Source: Xanthoparmelia taractica
Lineage: Eukaryota; Ascomycota; Lecanoromycetes; Lecanorales; Parmeliaceae
Length of the DNA stretch: 64,000 nucleotides
Reading direction: 5' to 3'
Assembly (NCBI GenBank): GCA_033085395.1
Contig: JANQBS010000051.1
Coordinates: 124,001-188,000, forward strand
Shown here: piece by piece, positions 1-10,555 of the stretch
How the letters are laid out: each line of letters starts with the position of its first letter
Position numbering within the stretch: the first letter of the stretch is position 1
Translations under genes and position numbers: made by a program
Notes under the pieces: model-generated
What the model saw: the letters and a program-made list of their open reading frames with translations, nothing else
Databases searched by the model: none
Told to the model about the DNA's origin: nothing

Positions 1-316
1 AGTAGAAAGCGAAAGACCACCGCACCGCATCATTCAAACATTCAATATAACAATAACATCGTGCCACTACCTTCTCTGTTAGAAGTACTTCACTTTATGA
101 CAGACACGCTCTTCGCTCTAAAGTAGAATAGCGCACAATAGCGTCGGCCCCGCAAAAAGATACCTCGGCATACTAAAGGTAGATCGTCTTGTCACTGCTT
201 CATTACTTCTACATTTGTCATCTCGCTCCGTTTCTTTCTTTCCCACACAACAAATCCTGCTTCATTCTACTAAAATCCAAAGACTCACGCCCGTCATAAC
301 ATAACGCCCGCACAGA

Positions 317-1560
317 ATGGCCTCTCCACGTAGGTCGAACCTTGGGTGTTTCCCGCCTTCCCCCAACCACAAATCTGATACTAATAGTCCTCCCAGAACA
401 ACTTCGAACCACGGTCACCGACCTCCTCAAAATCAACCACCCAGTCATGCTCGCTGGTATGAACGTAGCCGCTGGTCCAAAACTCGCAGCAGCGGTCACC
501 AATGCTGGCGGTCTCGGCGTCATCGGGGGCGTCGGCTACACGCCAGATATGCTGCGTGAACAGATTGCCGAGCTCAAGGGATTTCTGAAAAACAAGAATG
601 CACCCTTTGGTGTGGATCTTTTGATTCCGCAGGTTGGGGGTAACGCGAGGAAGACAAAGTATGCTAGCCTCGTCCCGTCCGTTCAGTTTACAATCCCCTC
701 TGCATATATATTCCAAAAGCAACGGCTGACCGGAGAATTCGTACAGCTACGACTACACAAAAGGAAAGCTCGACGAATTGGTGACCATAATCATCGACTC
801 CGGCGCTAAACTCTTCGTCTCCGCCGTCGGCGTGCCCCCAGTCCACGTTGTCCAACGCCTGCATAAAGCGGGAGTCCTCTACATGAACATGATCGGGCAC
901 CCCAAACACGTGCAGAAATGCCTCGACGTAGGCGCCGATATGATCTGCGCCCAAGGCGGTGAAGGGGGCGGACACACAGGCGACGTGCCTACTACGATTT
1001 TAATCCCGACGGTAGCACAAATGGTCAAAGGGAAGAAAAGCCCAATGACGGGCGATGAGGTGCAGGTCGTAGCGGCGGGAGGACTCTACAACGGACAGAG
1101 TCTCGCAGCAGCTTTGATGCTAGGTGCGAGCGCCGTCTGGATCGGTACCCGATTCGTCTTATCGGACGAAGCCGGCGCGCCAAAGGCCCACCAGGAAGCG
1201 GTGCAGACATCCGGCTTCGACGACAACGTGCGAACCATCATCTTCACGGGCCGCCCCCTGCGCGTCCGCACGAACCCGTACATCCAGAATTGGGAGGAGA
1301 ACCGCGCCTCGGAGATCAAGGAGCTTACGGCCAAGGGCACCATTCCCGTGGAGCATGACTTTGAAACCCTGGGTGATGACATTGACAATGATACCATGGA
1401 TAATGCGAGGCCGTTTTTGATGGGCAAGGCGGCTGCTGTTGTGAATGAGAAGAAGAGCGCAAAGGCCATTGTGGATGAGATGGTTACGGACGCGGTGGCA
1501 TGGCTGGGTAAGGGTGGGGCAATGGTAGTTGGGGGACAGAACGGGAGGAGCAAGTTATAA
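317..1560 (+). CDS. Nitronate monooxygenase (2-nitropropane dioxygenase family)
   Basis: Proposed exons are 317-329, 388-658 and 747-1560, giving 365 aa. The family is an FMN-dependent TIM barrel that oxidises alkyl nitronates to carbonyl compounds and nitrite. Visible signatures are PVMLAGMNVAAGPKLAAAV near the N-terminus, GGLGVIGG, the GEGGGHTGDVPTT segment with the His expected at the active site, and the flavin-phosphate segment VVAAGGLYNG followed by GASAVWIGTRF. The first intron is inferred: an ATG at 317 followed by GTAGGT and an AG at 387 joins in frame to LLPEQLRTTV. Reading straight through from 342 would instead add an unnatural N-terminus. The second intron (659-746, GTATGC...CAG) restores the conserved RKTNYDYTKGKL segment. 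Family is certain; the first exon is less so. Confidence 0.9.
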
Positions 1561-1768
1561 ATTTCTTCCTGAGCAAGATGTAAATAGGTCATTATATGGG
1601 TGGAAGATGTTTAGCACGACCATAGACTCTGTGCTTTTCATTGACTGCAAGCAATATATATTCACTGTTGGATAGAACACTGTATTTACCATAGCCAGAG
1701 AAAGAATTACCTTATCCAACAAGGCGGACGGACCGTAAGGTAGTACATCCACTCTCGACACACTTTCC

Positions 1769-1797
1769 CTACCTACCTACCTACCTACCTACCTACC
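1769..1797. repeat. (ACCT)n microsatellite
   Basis: About seven tandem ACCT units. The repeat overlaps the 3' end of the minus-strand gene at 1793-3379 and supplies its TAG stop codon, so unit-number changes could alter that protein's C-terminus. Confidence 0.9.
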
Positions 1798-3379
1798 ACC
1801 ACCGCTCAGACGACGGCGTAGTCTGCGCACCTCCAGTATCCTTCTCCTTCTCCCTCGGCACAGACGCATTCCTCCCATGATACGGACACTCCCCCGTCCC
1901 GCCAGACTTATGCTTCGGATGCAAAGGACACAATGGACTATTAGGAAAATGCTCCGGCACGCTGACCGCCAGCTCCTCCCTCGTCATCGCCTCCGCCTCA
2001 ATCGCATTCATCTTGACGCGATACCAATCGCTGTCCCTACGCGGCGGCCCACCCCCACCCCCACTCACCGCCGCATTCGCATTCGCAGCATCCGCCGGCC
2101 GCTCCGGAAACGTCGTAAGCGTAGACGGCGCATTGTAATCGAAGAAAAACCCCCTCGCTTTCCCAACGCCGGGGCTCGTAGCGTCGGTGGGCAGCGGCGG
2201 CGTGTGGATCCTGCGGGCTTCAGACGGCAGGAACGCGACGCCGTTTTCGCCCGTCAGGTCGACGGCCATGTACTGATTGGAGTCGGCGGCCGTGTACATG
2301 GCTTCTGGCTCCGGGGTGTGGATGGGCGGCTTGCCCATTAGCATCTCGCGGATGGAGCTCGAGGTCGAGAGCCCGATTTTTCCGTGCCGGCTCACGATGC
2401 GTTGCCAGCGCGGGGCGGCGATGGAGAGATTGCTGACGCTCGTGGCGGAGCTGGGCGAGGGGGTCCGTCTGTCGGGTAGGAAGCGCAGGGTGCTGGAGAC
2501 GCGGTCGAGGAGGGTGTCTGTTGGGGTTCGTTCGCGGGATTGTGGATCGTTGGGGTCGATGGGGTCTTGTTTGAGGCCCAAGGCGCGCTTGGTCCGGCAG
2601 TAGAGACCTTCTCTGGGTGCGAGGGTGGCGGGTTGCTGGGAACCTCGACTCTCGGGTAGCAGGCGCTGATCGCTTTCTGCATTGGAGGAGCGATCACGGG
2701 CCTCGGGATCTAGGACCGTCGAAGCCTGGGTGAGAGGAAATTGCATTGTTGAGCGATGGCTCAAGGGAACGGGAGTGGCTTCTCCAGACACTTGCACTGA
2801 ATGCGCGGTCGATTGTCCCTTGCGCCCGATTCGGATCTCGAGCCAACGGCCTGAGAACTCGCGCTTCCATTTGAAGCCACTTCTCGCTTTGCTTGGGGGC
2901 TGCTCGTTTTCAGGCCCGGGAGTGATGCGAATACCGGGTAGGCCCAGAAGCCTTCGCGCCCGCGAGCTGACTGATGATGATTCGGAGGCGGTTCTATTTT
3001 TTAGTGGGACGGGCTCTGGTTCGATGATGAGGGGAACGTCGCTGGAAGGTGAAGGAACGTTGATGGGTTCATGAGGTGATACGGCACTAACTTCTGAATG
3101 ATAATTCCGTCTCTCAGCTTGTCTCGGCCGTTGACGCACAGCAGCAAGAGGGGGAGACGTCAATGGTGAGTTCGTGGCCGGAGCTGCATTTGCACTTTCC
3201 GAGCTACGGAGCGCTCGACGCTGGGCGGCAATGTAGTTGGTGGGAGTGGTCAATGGGGAGGGAGTACTGTTCGGGCTGGTGAAATCTGAGCCGCGGATTG
3301 CGCGAGGTCTACCGAAAAGGTTTCCGAAATCAGAGCTTGGAAGGCGGTCGGGAGCGTTTGGGCGATTGAGAGATGGCAT
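1793..3379 (-). CDS. Disordered fungal protein with a C-terminal Cys/His motif
   Basis: Single-exon ORF of 528 aa when started at the ATG at 3379 (MPSLNRPNAPDRL). The frame stays open further upstream to 3502, but that extension is hydrophobic and unlike the rest. The protein is rich in Ser, Pro and Arg with many charged low-complexity stretches, so it is probably largely disordered. Near the C-terminus is LCPLHPKHKSGGTGECPYHG, which has two C-x2-H pairs that could bind a metal. I do not recognise an enzymatic domain and assign no function. It converges with the nitronate monooxygenase gene. Confidence 0.6.
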   Translation of the reverse strand: MPSLNRPNAPDRLPSSDFGNLFGRPRAIRGSDFTSPNSTPSPLTTPTNYIAAQRRALRSSESANAAPATNSPLTSPPLAAVRQRPRQAERRNYHSEVSAVSPHEPINVPSPSSDVPLIIEPEPVPLKNRTASESSSVSSRARRLLGLPGIRITPGPENEQPPSKARSGFKWKREFSGRWLEIRIGRKGQSTAHSVQVSGEATPVPLSHRSTMQFPLTQASTVLDPEARDRSSNAESDQRLLPESRGSQQPATLAPREGLYCRTKRALGLKQDPIDPNDPQSRERTPTDTLLDRVSSTLRFLPDRRTPSPSSATSVSNLSIAAPRWQRIVSRHGKIGLSTSSSIREMLMGKPPIHTPEPEAMYTAADSNQYMAVDLTGENGVAFLPSEARRIHTPPLPTDATSPGVGKARGFFFDYNAPSTLTTFPERPADAANANAAVSGGGGGPPRRDSDWYRVKMNAIEAEAMTREELAVSVPEHFPNSPLCPLHPKHKSGGTGECPYHGRNASVPREKEKDTGGAQTTPSSERWW

Positions 3380-3875
3380 ATTGTGGATAAATAATGCATG
3401 GAAAATAAGAATCACATAGTGAGAGCCGGTGGTAGTGAATTTAGGAGGGGTGTAAGGTGTTGAAGGCTGCAGGACTAAGAGGACTTGGAGGATAGCAGTC
3501 ATTGATGGGAAAGAAGAACCTTTGAGCTATGGAGTTGCCATAGAGTCCTCGATCAAGCAGGCACGACCAAGGCAAACCATTCAAGATAGTCCCCTGGCGG
3601 TTAGACAATTATATTCAATTGCATTGGTAGCCTTGACAGCTACAAGCGTAGTGATAAAGACGTTATCACATGGAGACTCCGAAATCCATGCATAATGGAG
3701 ATAGACTCTCAAAGCGAATCTAATGCTTAAGGTATTCACATTTTGTAATTTAGTGAGCAAAGTCAGTTTGACACTCCTTTAGATTCTACGTTGCGGTGGA
3801 CTTTCAGTCTCGTCGCGGAGCTAATCATCGTGAGCTTCGCAGTGGATCAGGGAACAGATGCGGATACTAATCACC
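3380..3875. other. Intergenic region upstream of the 1793-3379 gene
   Basis: No coding signal, RNA gene or repeat that I can support. It is the presumed 5' region of the minus-strand gene to its left. Confidence 0.5.
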
Positions 3876-4510
3876 TCAATTACCCAACTCCTCGCCCAAA
3901 CCATTGCACCCCCACTTCTCAATCTCCTGTTCCCAGAGCTCGAAACACTGACGGAGCTCGTGGAGGCTCCCAAGCTCCTGGTCGTTTCGCGTTACAATAA
4001 TGGAATCCCACGTGTTGCGGGAAGTTATCTTGAGAGTGGGGTGGGCTGGAGCCATGGCTTCGACGAATTGTACAGGTCCTACGCAAGTCCATAATTTGTT
4101 GCTTGTTTGGCCCGTTGTCCTCATTAATGGATTGGAGTATTGGTCCAGTGCTTCAATCTATCAAATCTCAATTTAACTTCAATGAGCTCTTGATGACACT
4201 ACCGAGGGCAAGGGTTGTTGACCCACCGTAGCACTGAATGAGACTGCAACACCATTGCCATCCGTCTTCCTTGTCGTCAATGTGTCGCCGATCAGCATCA
4301 CTCCCTTCCTACAAAGCTCAACGAGCTTCTTCTTGCTTCGCGGAATCCCCGCCGCTTTCGTAAGGACACGATCCATGCGCATCCACCGAGCCGCATCATA
4401 TTGGTACTGCACCATATTCGCGTATACACCGTCGTCGAATAACAGTCGGTACTCCGGTATGATTGCAATTTTGGGGAATAGGTAAACGAAAGAGACCGCT
4501 AAGAGCAGAA
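3876..4510 (-). CDS. Unrecognised candidate gene, two exons, partial
   Basis: Two minus-strand ORFs in the same frame (4415-4179 and 4124-3876) can be joined by a 45-nt GTAGTG...ATAG intron spanning roughly 4148-4192. The frame remains open upstream of the first ATG to about 4510 and begins with a hydrophobic stretch (LLLLAVSFVYLFPK), which would suit a signal anchor, but no ATG precedes it, so a first exon is probably missing from this model. The predicted product is about 200 aa with SRNTWDSIIVTRN and CFELWEQEIEKWG segments. I do not recognise the family. It may be a real small gene or a remnant. Confidence 0.3.
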
Positions 4511-5395
4511 GGAGCTAATAACGACTTCTTTAATAGTCCGGAGATGATAGATTTATCTTCGTAGATGTAGAACTATCTTCTTAGACAGGTACAGGGCAGA
4601 TGCGGAGCTATAATGCTGTCGGCTCGGTTCCGCGCTAAGAGTTCCGTGATTGGAAGATAGGAATATCAAAGAAAGTGAAACACTTGGTAGCTGCAATGAG
4701 AGTCTCCAACAAACACATTTGAGAACACAGACGAGATCAGAATCGAGCTCAGCAAATGAAATATACCTCCCTTGGGCGCGCCCATGGCTGATGTACCCAC
4801 AAGAACATCCTGAAGAAATAATCATAGCAGTGCTCCTTGGTCCATATACCGCTATCACAACTGCCGATTACCTTGACCCTCATGGTGACGACTTGTCTTA
4901 GGCTTTCAGATTCAAGCGAATACCTTCCTCTTGGGGCATTCCGCTGCTATCACTGAGCACTCTGCTTCTCCAGTAGGAGAGTATCGGCCCCTTGCGATTA
5001 GACTTGGGAATGACCAAGGTAGGCAGCCACTACGTGAGCCCTAGAGATCTTTTTCGAAGCAAGCCTCGGTCCATGTCAGAGGCAACAAAAGCAGGCTGCT
5101 TGTTTTGCATGTCCACACTCGTACTGTTGAGGTCGGCAAGTAGTGCAACAGTCGACCGCGGAATATCGGAGCTTGAGTCGCAACGGCTGAACGTTCCTCC
5201 TAGCCTCCGTGACAGAGCATATCATCATTTCGACATTGGGAAAATCATTGTTTGAATTGCCACATCCTTTAACGGAGGGTTTGATGCTGACAGATTTCCT
5301 TACAGGATCTGTCCCATCAATCACTCCTACGGCCGCGTTTCTTTTCACGACTGGTGTGCGACATCTGATATTCTTGCAGTATGGTCTGTGGCCAA
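4511..5395. other. Region upstream of Lon without a supported gene
   Basis: Contains only short unconvincing ORFs on both strands, with no domain I recognise. The last 100-200 bases before 5396 are the likely Lon promoter and 5' leader. Confidence 0.4.
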
Positions 5396-8300
5396 ATGTT
5401 GCCTCAGAGGATCGCTCTACGTAATACTCGCAATAGTGCCCTCAGATGCCAGATAGTGGCACGACGAATTTCCACAAACGTACCGTTTTCTCCCTTGGCA
5501 TATCAAGTCTCTAATGCCCCTACGAATCGTCCCAAAACATTTCTCCCATTAATTCACGCTCGCCGCCTCACAACCTCACTACCAAGAAGAAAAGAACGTG
5601 CACCTGACGATGAGCTCGATCCTATACCTATCAGAAAATCGGAGAAGAACCAGCCAGAAGAACAAAGGAGAAAGGATCAAAAAGAAAGCAAAATCGAGGG
5701 GTCACTAGATGCAAAGAAGGGAACAGAATCTCCCAGTACAACTAGCACAACTCCTGGTGATGCAAAAGCTGGAAGTGGTGCCGGAAGTGGTGGTGAATCT
5801 GGCTCTGAGGGTGGAGATGGCGGCAAAAGAGGTGGGAAGAAGTCCTCTACGGAGCGAGCAGTCCAGAAGCCCAGCGTTCCAGAGATCTATCCCCAGGTGA
5901 TGGCTCTACCCATAGCACAAAGACCATTGTTTCCAGGATTCTATAAGGCTATTACAGTCCGAGACCGGAACGTAGTAGCTGCTATCCAAGAGGCCTTTCG
6001 ACGTGGGCAGCCATACGTTGGCGCTTTCTTGTTCAAGGATGAAAATGCAAACAAGGACGTAATCGAGAACTGGGAAGACGTACACGACGTCGGAGTCTTC
6101 GCCCAAATTACAAGTGCATTTCCAGTCAGTGGGGAGACCGATAGTCTTACGGTCGTGCTCTATCCTCACCGGAGAATTAGGATGTCAAAGCTGATACCCC
6201 CAAGGCTGGCAAGCGAGCCGGCTAATCCCGTCACCATAGATCTAAAGGAAGCCAAGGATCAACCCTCCAAGGAGCAAGGGTTGCCAGAGAAGTCAGGGGA
6301 TGTGGTTGCAAGTTTCGAGGAATCGAGTACACCTCCACATTCTAAGGAAGTCCAGCCATATGAGCCGACGTCTTTCCTTCGTGATTACCGAGTCAGCTTG
6401 GTCGATGTTGAAAATATACCAGAACAGAAGTATGATGCGAAAAGCCCTGTATTGAGAGCTGTGACTAGCGAGATCATCAGTGTCTTCAGGGAGGTGGCGC
6501 AACTCAACCACCTTTTCAGGGACCAGATCTCAACATTTGCCTTAACTCAATCTGCCGGGAACGTTCACGAAGATCCAGCCAAGTTAGCTGACTTTGCTGG
6601 AGCGGTGTCGGCGGGCGAAGTTCGTGAGCTCCAGGACGTGCTGGAGACCATGAACATCGAGGAGCGGCTGCAAAAGGCTTTGATGGTATTGAAAAGGGAG
6701 TTGATGAACGCGCAATTGCAAAGCAAGATCTCCAAAGATGTAGAGAACAAAATCCAGAAGCGGCAAAGAGAGTACTGGCTTATGGAGCAAATGAAAGGCA
6801 TCCGTAGAGAGCTTGGCATCGAATCAGATGGCAAGGATAAAATGGTCGAGAAGTTCAAAGAGAAGGGCAGTAAGCTAGCGATGCCAGAAGCAGTCAAGAA
6901 GGTCTTTGAAGAAGAGCTGAGCAAGCTGGCACATCTGGAGCCCGCGGCATCAGAGTTCAACGTTACTAGAAATTACCTGGACTGGCTGACTCAAATACCT
7001 TGGGGCCAACAGAGCGCCGAAAACTTTGGTATCAAGAATGCGATGACAGTACTGGATGAGGATCATCATGGTTTAAAAGATGTGAAGGACCGCATTCTCG
7101 AATTCATTGCCGTCGGCAAGCTTAGAGGTACCGTCGAAGGCAAGATATTATGCCTTGTCGGCCCCCCGGGTGTGGGGAAAACCAGTATAGGAAAGTCAAT
7201 TGCTCGAGCCCTTAACCGCCAATATTATCGATTCAGTGTTGGTGGTCTTACAGACGTCGCTGAAATTAAGGGTCACCGGCGGACATATGTCGGCGCACTC
7301 CCAGGTCGCATCATTCAAGCACTCAAGAAGAGTCAAACAGAAAACCCTCTGATTCTTATTGATGAAGTTGATAAGATTGGTAGAGGCCATCAAGGCGATC
7401 CCTCTTCTGCTCTACTTGAGCTCCTTGACCCAGAGCAGAACAACTCTTTCCTTGACCATTATATGGACGTCCCAGTCGACCTCTCCAAAGTGCTCTTCGT
7501 TTGCACCGCCAATATGACAGACACGATACCACGGCCACTACTTGACAGGATGGAACTGATCGAGCTTTCAGGGTATGTCGCTGATGAAAAGATGGCCATC
7601 GCAGAGAGGTTTCTGGCTCCAGCAGCCAAAGATTTGAGCGGTCTCAAGGATGTGGATGTAGCGCTGAATAAAGACGCCATCGAGGAGCTTATTAACAAGT
7701 ATTGCCGCGAAAGTGGAGTCCGCAATCTGAAAAAGCAGATTGAGAAGGTCTATCGCAAGTCAGCGCTGAACATCATCCAAGAACTGGGTGAGGAAGTCTT
7801 TTCAGAAGATAAGGGACTGACAGAAGAAGGCAAAGCTGCGCAAGCAGAGTCGAAAAAGGATGAGTCTGACGTTAAGGAGACCCCAGGGGCAATCGAGAAA
7901 GAGACAACTCCTACACCCCGAAAGCAGATGAAAGTACCAGACGGTGTGCACGTAAGCATTGACCGCCAGAATCTCAAGGACTACGTTGGTCCCCCGGTGT
8001 TCACATCAGACCGACTTTACGAAACGACCCCCCCAGGTGTGGCAATGGGGCTTGCTTGGACTAGTATGGGCGGTAGCGCCTTATACATTGAATCAATCCT
8101 GGAAAATGTACTAAGCGATGCATCACGGCCTGGTCTAGAGCGGACGGGAAATCTGAAGAACGTGATGAAGGAGTCTACCATCATTGCCTACTCTTTCGCC
8201 AAATCTCTGCTGGCAAGGCTGTTTCCCGAGAACAAATTTTTTGAGAAGGCCAAGGTTCATTTACACTGCCCCGAAGGGGCTACGCAGAAAGACGGGCCGT

Positions 8301-8731
8301 CTGCTGGAATTACGATGGCGACATCGCTGCTATCGCTCGCGTTGGACAAGTCATTGGATCCTACCATAGCAATGACCGGAGAGCTGACCGTTACGGGCAA
8401 GGTTTTGCGTATTGGAGGGTTGCGAGAGAAAACAGTGGCTGCTCGACGTGCTGGGGCGAAGACCATCATCTTCCCTGCCGACAACATGTCGGACTGGCTG
8501 GAATTGCCTCAGGTAAGTACAAAGCCAATAGATGCCCCTCCCCGAGGCCTAGTGCTGACATGCCTCGACCAGAACATCAAAGAAGGTGTCGAAGGCCACG
8601 CCGTCAGTTGGTATTCAGACGTTTTTAACCTTGTCTTCCCCAATCTCGACACTGAGAGAGCCAACAACATTTGGAAAGAGCAGTTAGCGAAGCCGCAAAA
8701 GGAAAGCAACAAATCAGAGGATGAAGAGTAA
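5396..8731 (+). CDS. PIM1: Mitochondrial Lon protease (PIM1-type AAA+ serine protease)
   Basis: 1091 aa after removing a 60-nt intron (8513-8572). It is an ATP-dependent protease that degrades misfolded and oxidised proteins in the mitochondrial matrix and supports mtDNA maintenance. The Arg/Ser-rich start MLPQRIALRNTRNSALR looks like a mitochondrial presequence; an alternative ATG lies 15 nt upstream at 5381. A low-complexity linker follows, then the LON substrate-binding domain from about residue 170, Walker A GPPGVGKT (about residue 589), Walker B ILIDEVDKI, and the protease domain with catalytic Ser969 in KDGPSAG and Lys1012 in GGLREK. The 43-residue Ser-Lys spacing is the family norm. 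The intron is a multiple of three without a stop, so retention would add 20 aa in the protease domain. Confidence 0.96.
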   Translation: MLPQRIALRNTRNSALRCQIVARRISTNVPFSPLAYQVSNAPTNRPKTFLPLIHARRLTTSLPRRKERAPDDELDPIPIRKSEKNQPEEQRRKDQKESKIEGSLDAKKGTESPSTTSTTPGDAKAGSGAGSGGESGSEGGDGGKRGGKKSSTERAVQKPSVPEIYPQVMALPIAQRPLFPGFYKAITVRDRNVVAAIQEAFRRGQPYVGAFLFKDENANKDVIENWEDVHDVGVFAQITSAFPVSGETDSLTVVLYPHRRIRMSKLIPPRLASEPANPVTIDLKEAKDQPSKEQGLPEKSGDVVASFEESSTPPHSKEVQPYEPTSFLRDYRVSLVDVENIPEQKYDAKSPVLRAVTSEIISVFREVAQLNHLFRDQISTFALTQSAGNVHEDPAKLADFAGAVSAGEVRELQDVLETMNIEERLQKALMVLKRELMNAQLQSKISKDVENKIQKRQREYWLMEQMKGIRRELGIESDGKDKMVEKFKEKGSKLAMPEAVKKVFEEELSKLAHLEPAASEFNVTRNYLDWLTQIPWGQQSAENFGIKNAMTVLDEDHHGLKDVKDRILEFIAVGKLRGTVEGKILCLVGPPGVGKTSIGKSIARALNRQYYRFSVGGLTDVAEIKGHRRTYVGALPGRIIQALKKSQTENPLILIDEVDKIGRGHQGDPSSALLELLDPEQNNSFLDHYMDVPVDLSKVLFVCTANMTDTIPRPLLDRMELIELSGYVADEKMAIAERFLAPAAKDLSGLKDVDVALNKDAIEELINKYCRESGVRNLKKQIEKVYRKSALNIIQELGEEVFSEDKGLTEEGKAAQAESKKDESDVKETPGAIEKETTPTPRKQMKVPDGVHVSIDRQNLKDYVGPPVFTSDRLYETTPPGVAMGLAWTSMGGSALYIESILENVLSDASRPGLERTGNLKNVMKESTIIAYSFAKSLLARLFPENKFFEKAKVHLHCPEGATQKDGPSAGITMATSLLSLALDKSLDPTIAMTGELTVTGKVLRIGGLREKTVAARRAGAKTIIFPADNMSDWLELPQVSTKPIDAPPRGLVLTCLDQNIKEGVEGHAVSWYSDVFNLVFPNLDTERANNIWKEQLAKPQKESNKSEDEE

Positions 8732-10555
8732 ATAAAGAAGTCCGTCTTAGAGCATCGACGTCAGAGTCCGTTTTGTTTCGTCTTACATAGCTTGGGCACG
8801 GCATTGTAGCATTCCATGGCGTTGGGCAGCCCTACAGCTACCACATCGGCATTGGGTATGGGACCATGTATGACTTTGATATAGGATCGTGGGGGTCCAT
8901 GAATATTTTGCGGATGGCAGACACGTTGACCACTCCGCTCCTGTATAGATGTACATAATCAGACAAGCTATAGTAATGCGAGCATTGCATTATTACCTTT
9001 GAGCTTAAAAGGAAGCGTAGCGTCTTATCTTTTTAAGGGCGAGGTCACGCTCACCAACCTTACCCTATTGTAAGCGTGCGCAGCGGAAGCTTCTTGGACG
9101 TCGCCTGATTACTGTGTGCGTCCGATAGGTCTTAAAGACCCTGTCAGTGTCCGCTTCACCACGGCTCATTGCCCTCCTATTGCTTTCCACCCGCTAGCTC
9201 AGCTAGGTAGACCTGGTCGCTCAGGCTGCTCGCTCTCATCGCTTCGCGAAACGCCCACACACCTTCTGGAAGCTAGAACCGGCGGAGGCTTAGAATTCGA
9301 CAGAGATTCACTTCCTGCAGCCTAAACCACGGCCCGCCCAACGAGGAGAGGCGGAAGGGCACATGGAAGCATGTTTTTGAGCTTTTGAGCTTTGATATTC
9401 GGCTAATGTTCCCCCCCCCCCTGAAGTTGAAATGCCTAACCTATGCGCCGGCATGGAAGGCAGCCGGGGCAGAAGACGAGAGGAATGGCTATGCACATAA
9501 AAGCTAAAGGAGCTGGCGAAAGCACCAACCAGGGGCTTTCTGTTGTGGTCCGGATAGTGCCACGTCACGGTTGCTGTATACCTAAAGTCAATTGGGAGAA
9601 GCCAAGCTAAGGTACTGCATAGGTGAAGCTACTGCATGACGCTGCGGATGTGATGGGCGAGACGGGTCTTTCTCAGTTTGATTAATAACGAACAAATAGG
9701 TACCAAGTACGGGGCTACTCCGGACTTTGGTACCCGATGTTTTGATTGGGAAGCAAGAATAATAGGGAGGCAGCATAGAAGCAAGCCATTGATTTCGATG
9801 GGAGTTGGGTATGCAGAAGAGGGAATTTTTGGGACACTGATATGATATCATTATTGAAAGCGCCAAAGAGAGAGAGAAATCATAACGGCGCTTACATGTA
9901 TTCGTTTTTCAGATTTGGGGCTGAGGTTTTTTGTAAGTAGTGGATGAATTGGATGAGCCCTTTTTGTAAGGTATTTTTTTTAGAATACGAAGCTGACAGG
10001 GTCGCGAGTTTGAGTGTGAGAGGAGGGTAAGGCGGTGAGATAAGATCTTGTTGGGCAGATCATTCAGCTTACTATCAGGTCCAGTATGAAATGTGTTTTG
10101 ATGCCTTTCATAAGAAGTAGGTATTGATTTTATGCCTCAAATCGCAAAAAAACAAAACTGTGAATCTGCCTTGAGTTTCATGAGCGCCAGTACAACCCTC
10201 AGGGCAGTCGGCCTTATGCAGACTAAATTACCTTACCTATCCACTAGCTTCAAATCCCCCTCGGGCAGCTACCGTATTACTTCTACTCTACACGACAGAC
10301 CCAACCATATAGTCACATCCAACTATATCACTTTATTCGTTGGAGCTCAGGGCATCGAATAAGCAATCATTGAATTATATACCGAGGACACAATTGATTT
10401 ATACCTCGTCATCTCTACTACACTTGCTTCTCCCCATACTTCAATGACTGCCCGGACATCCTCGCATTCATCTTGCAGGAGACGCATGAGAAGCCTGCAG
10501 TCTCCCGACCACAGAAGATTGCTGGCCCAACACATTACCCCCTTTTCCTTCACTC
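8732..10555. other. 1.8-kb intergenic region
   Basis: Lies between Lon and the kinase-like gene. It contains short A/T and C homopolymers, including a C run near 9410-9421, but no ORF with a recognisable domain on either strand and no tRNA. The 3' part, about 10380-10555, is pyrimidine-rich and probably the promoter/5' UTR of the next gene. Confidence 0.5.

Noticed and set aside
342..386. Direct N-terminus for nitronate monooxygenase starting at 342
   Set aside because: That start codon is not an ATG and gives an atypical N-terminus; ATG 317 plus a 58-nt intron fits better.
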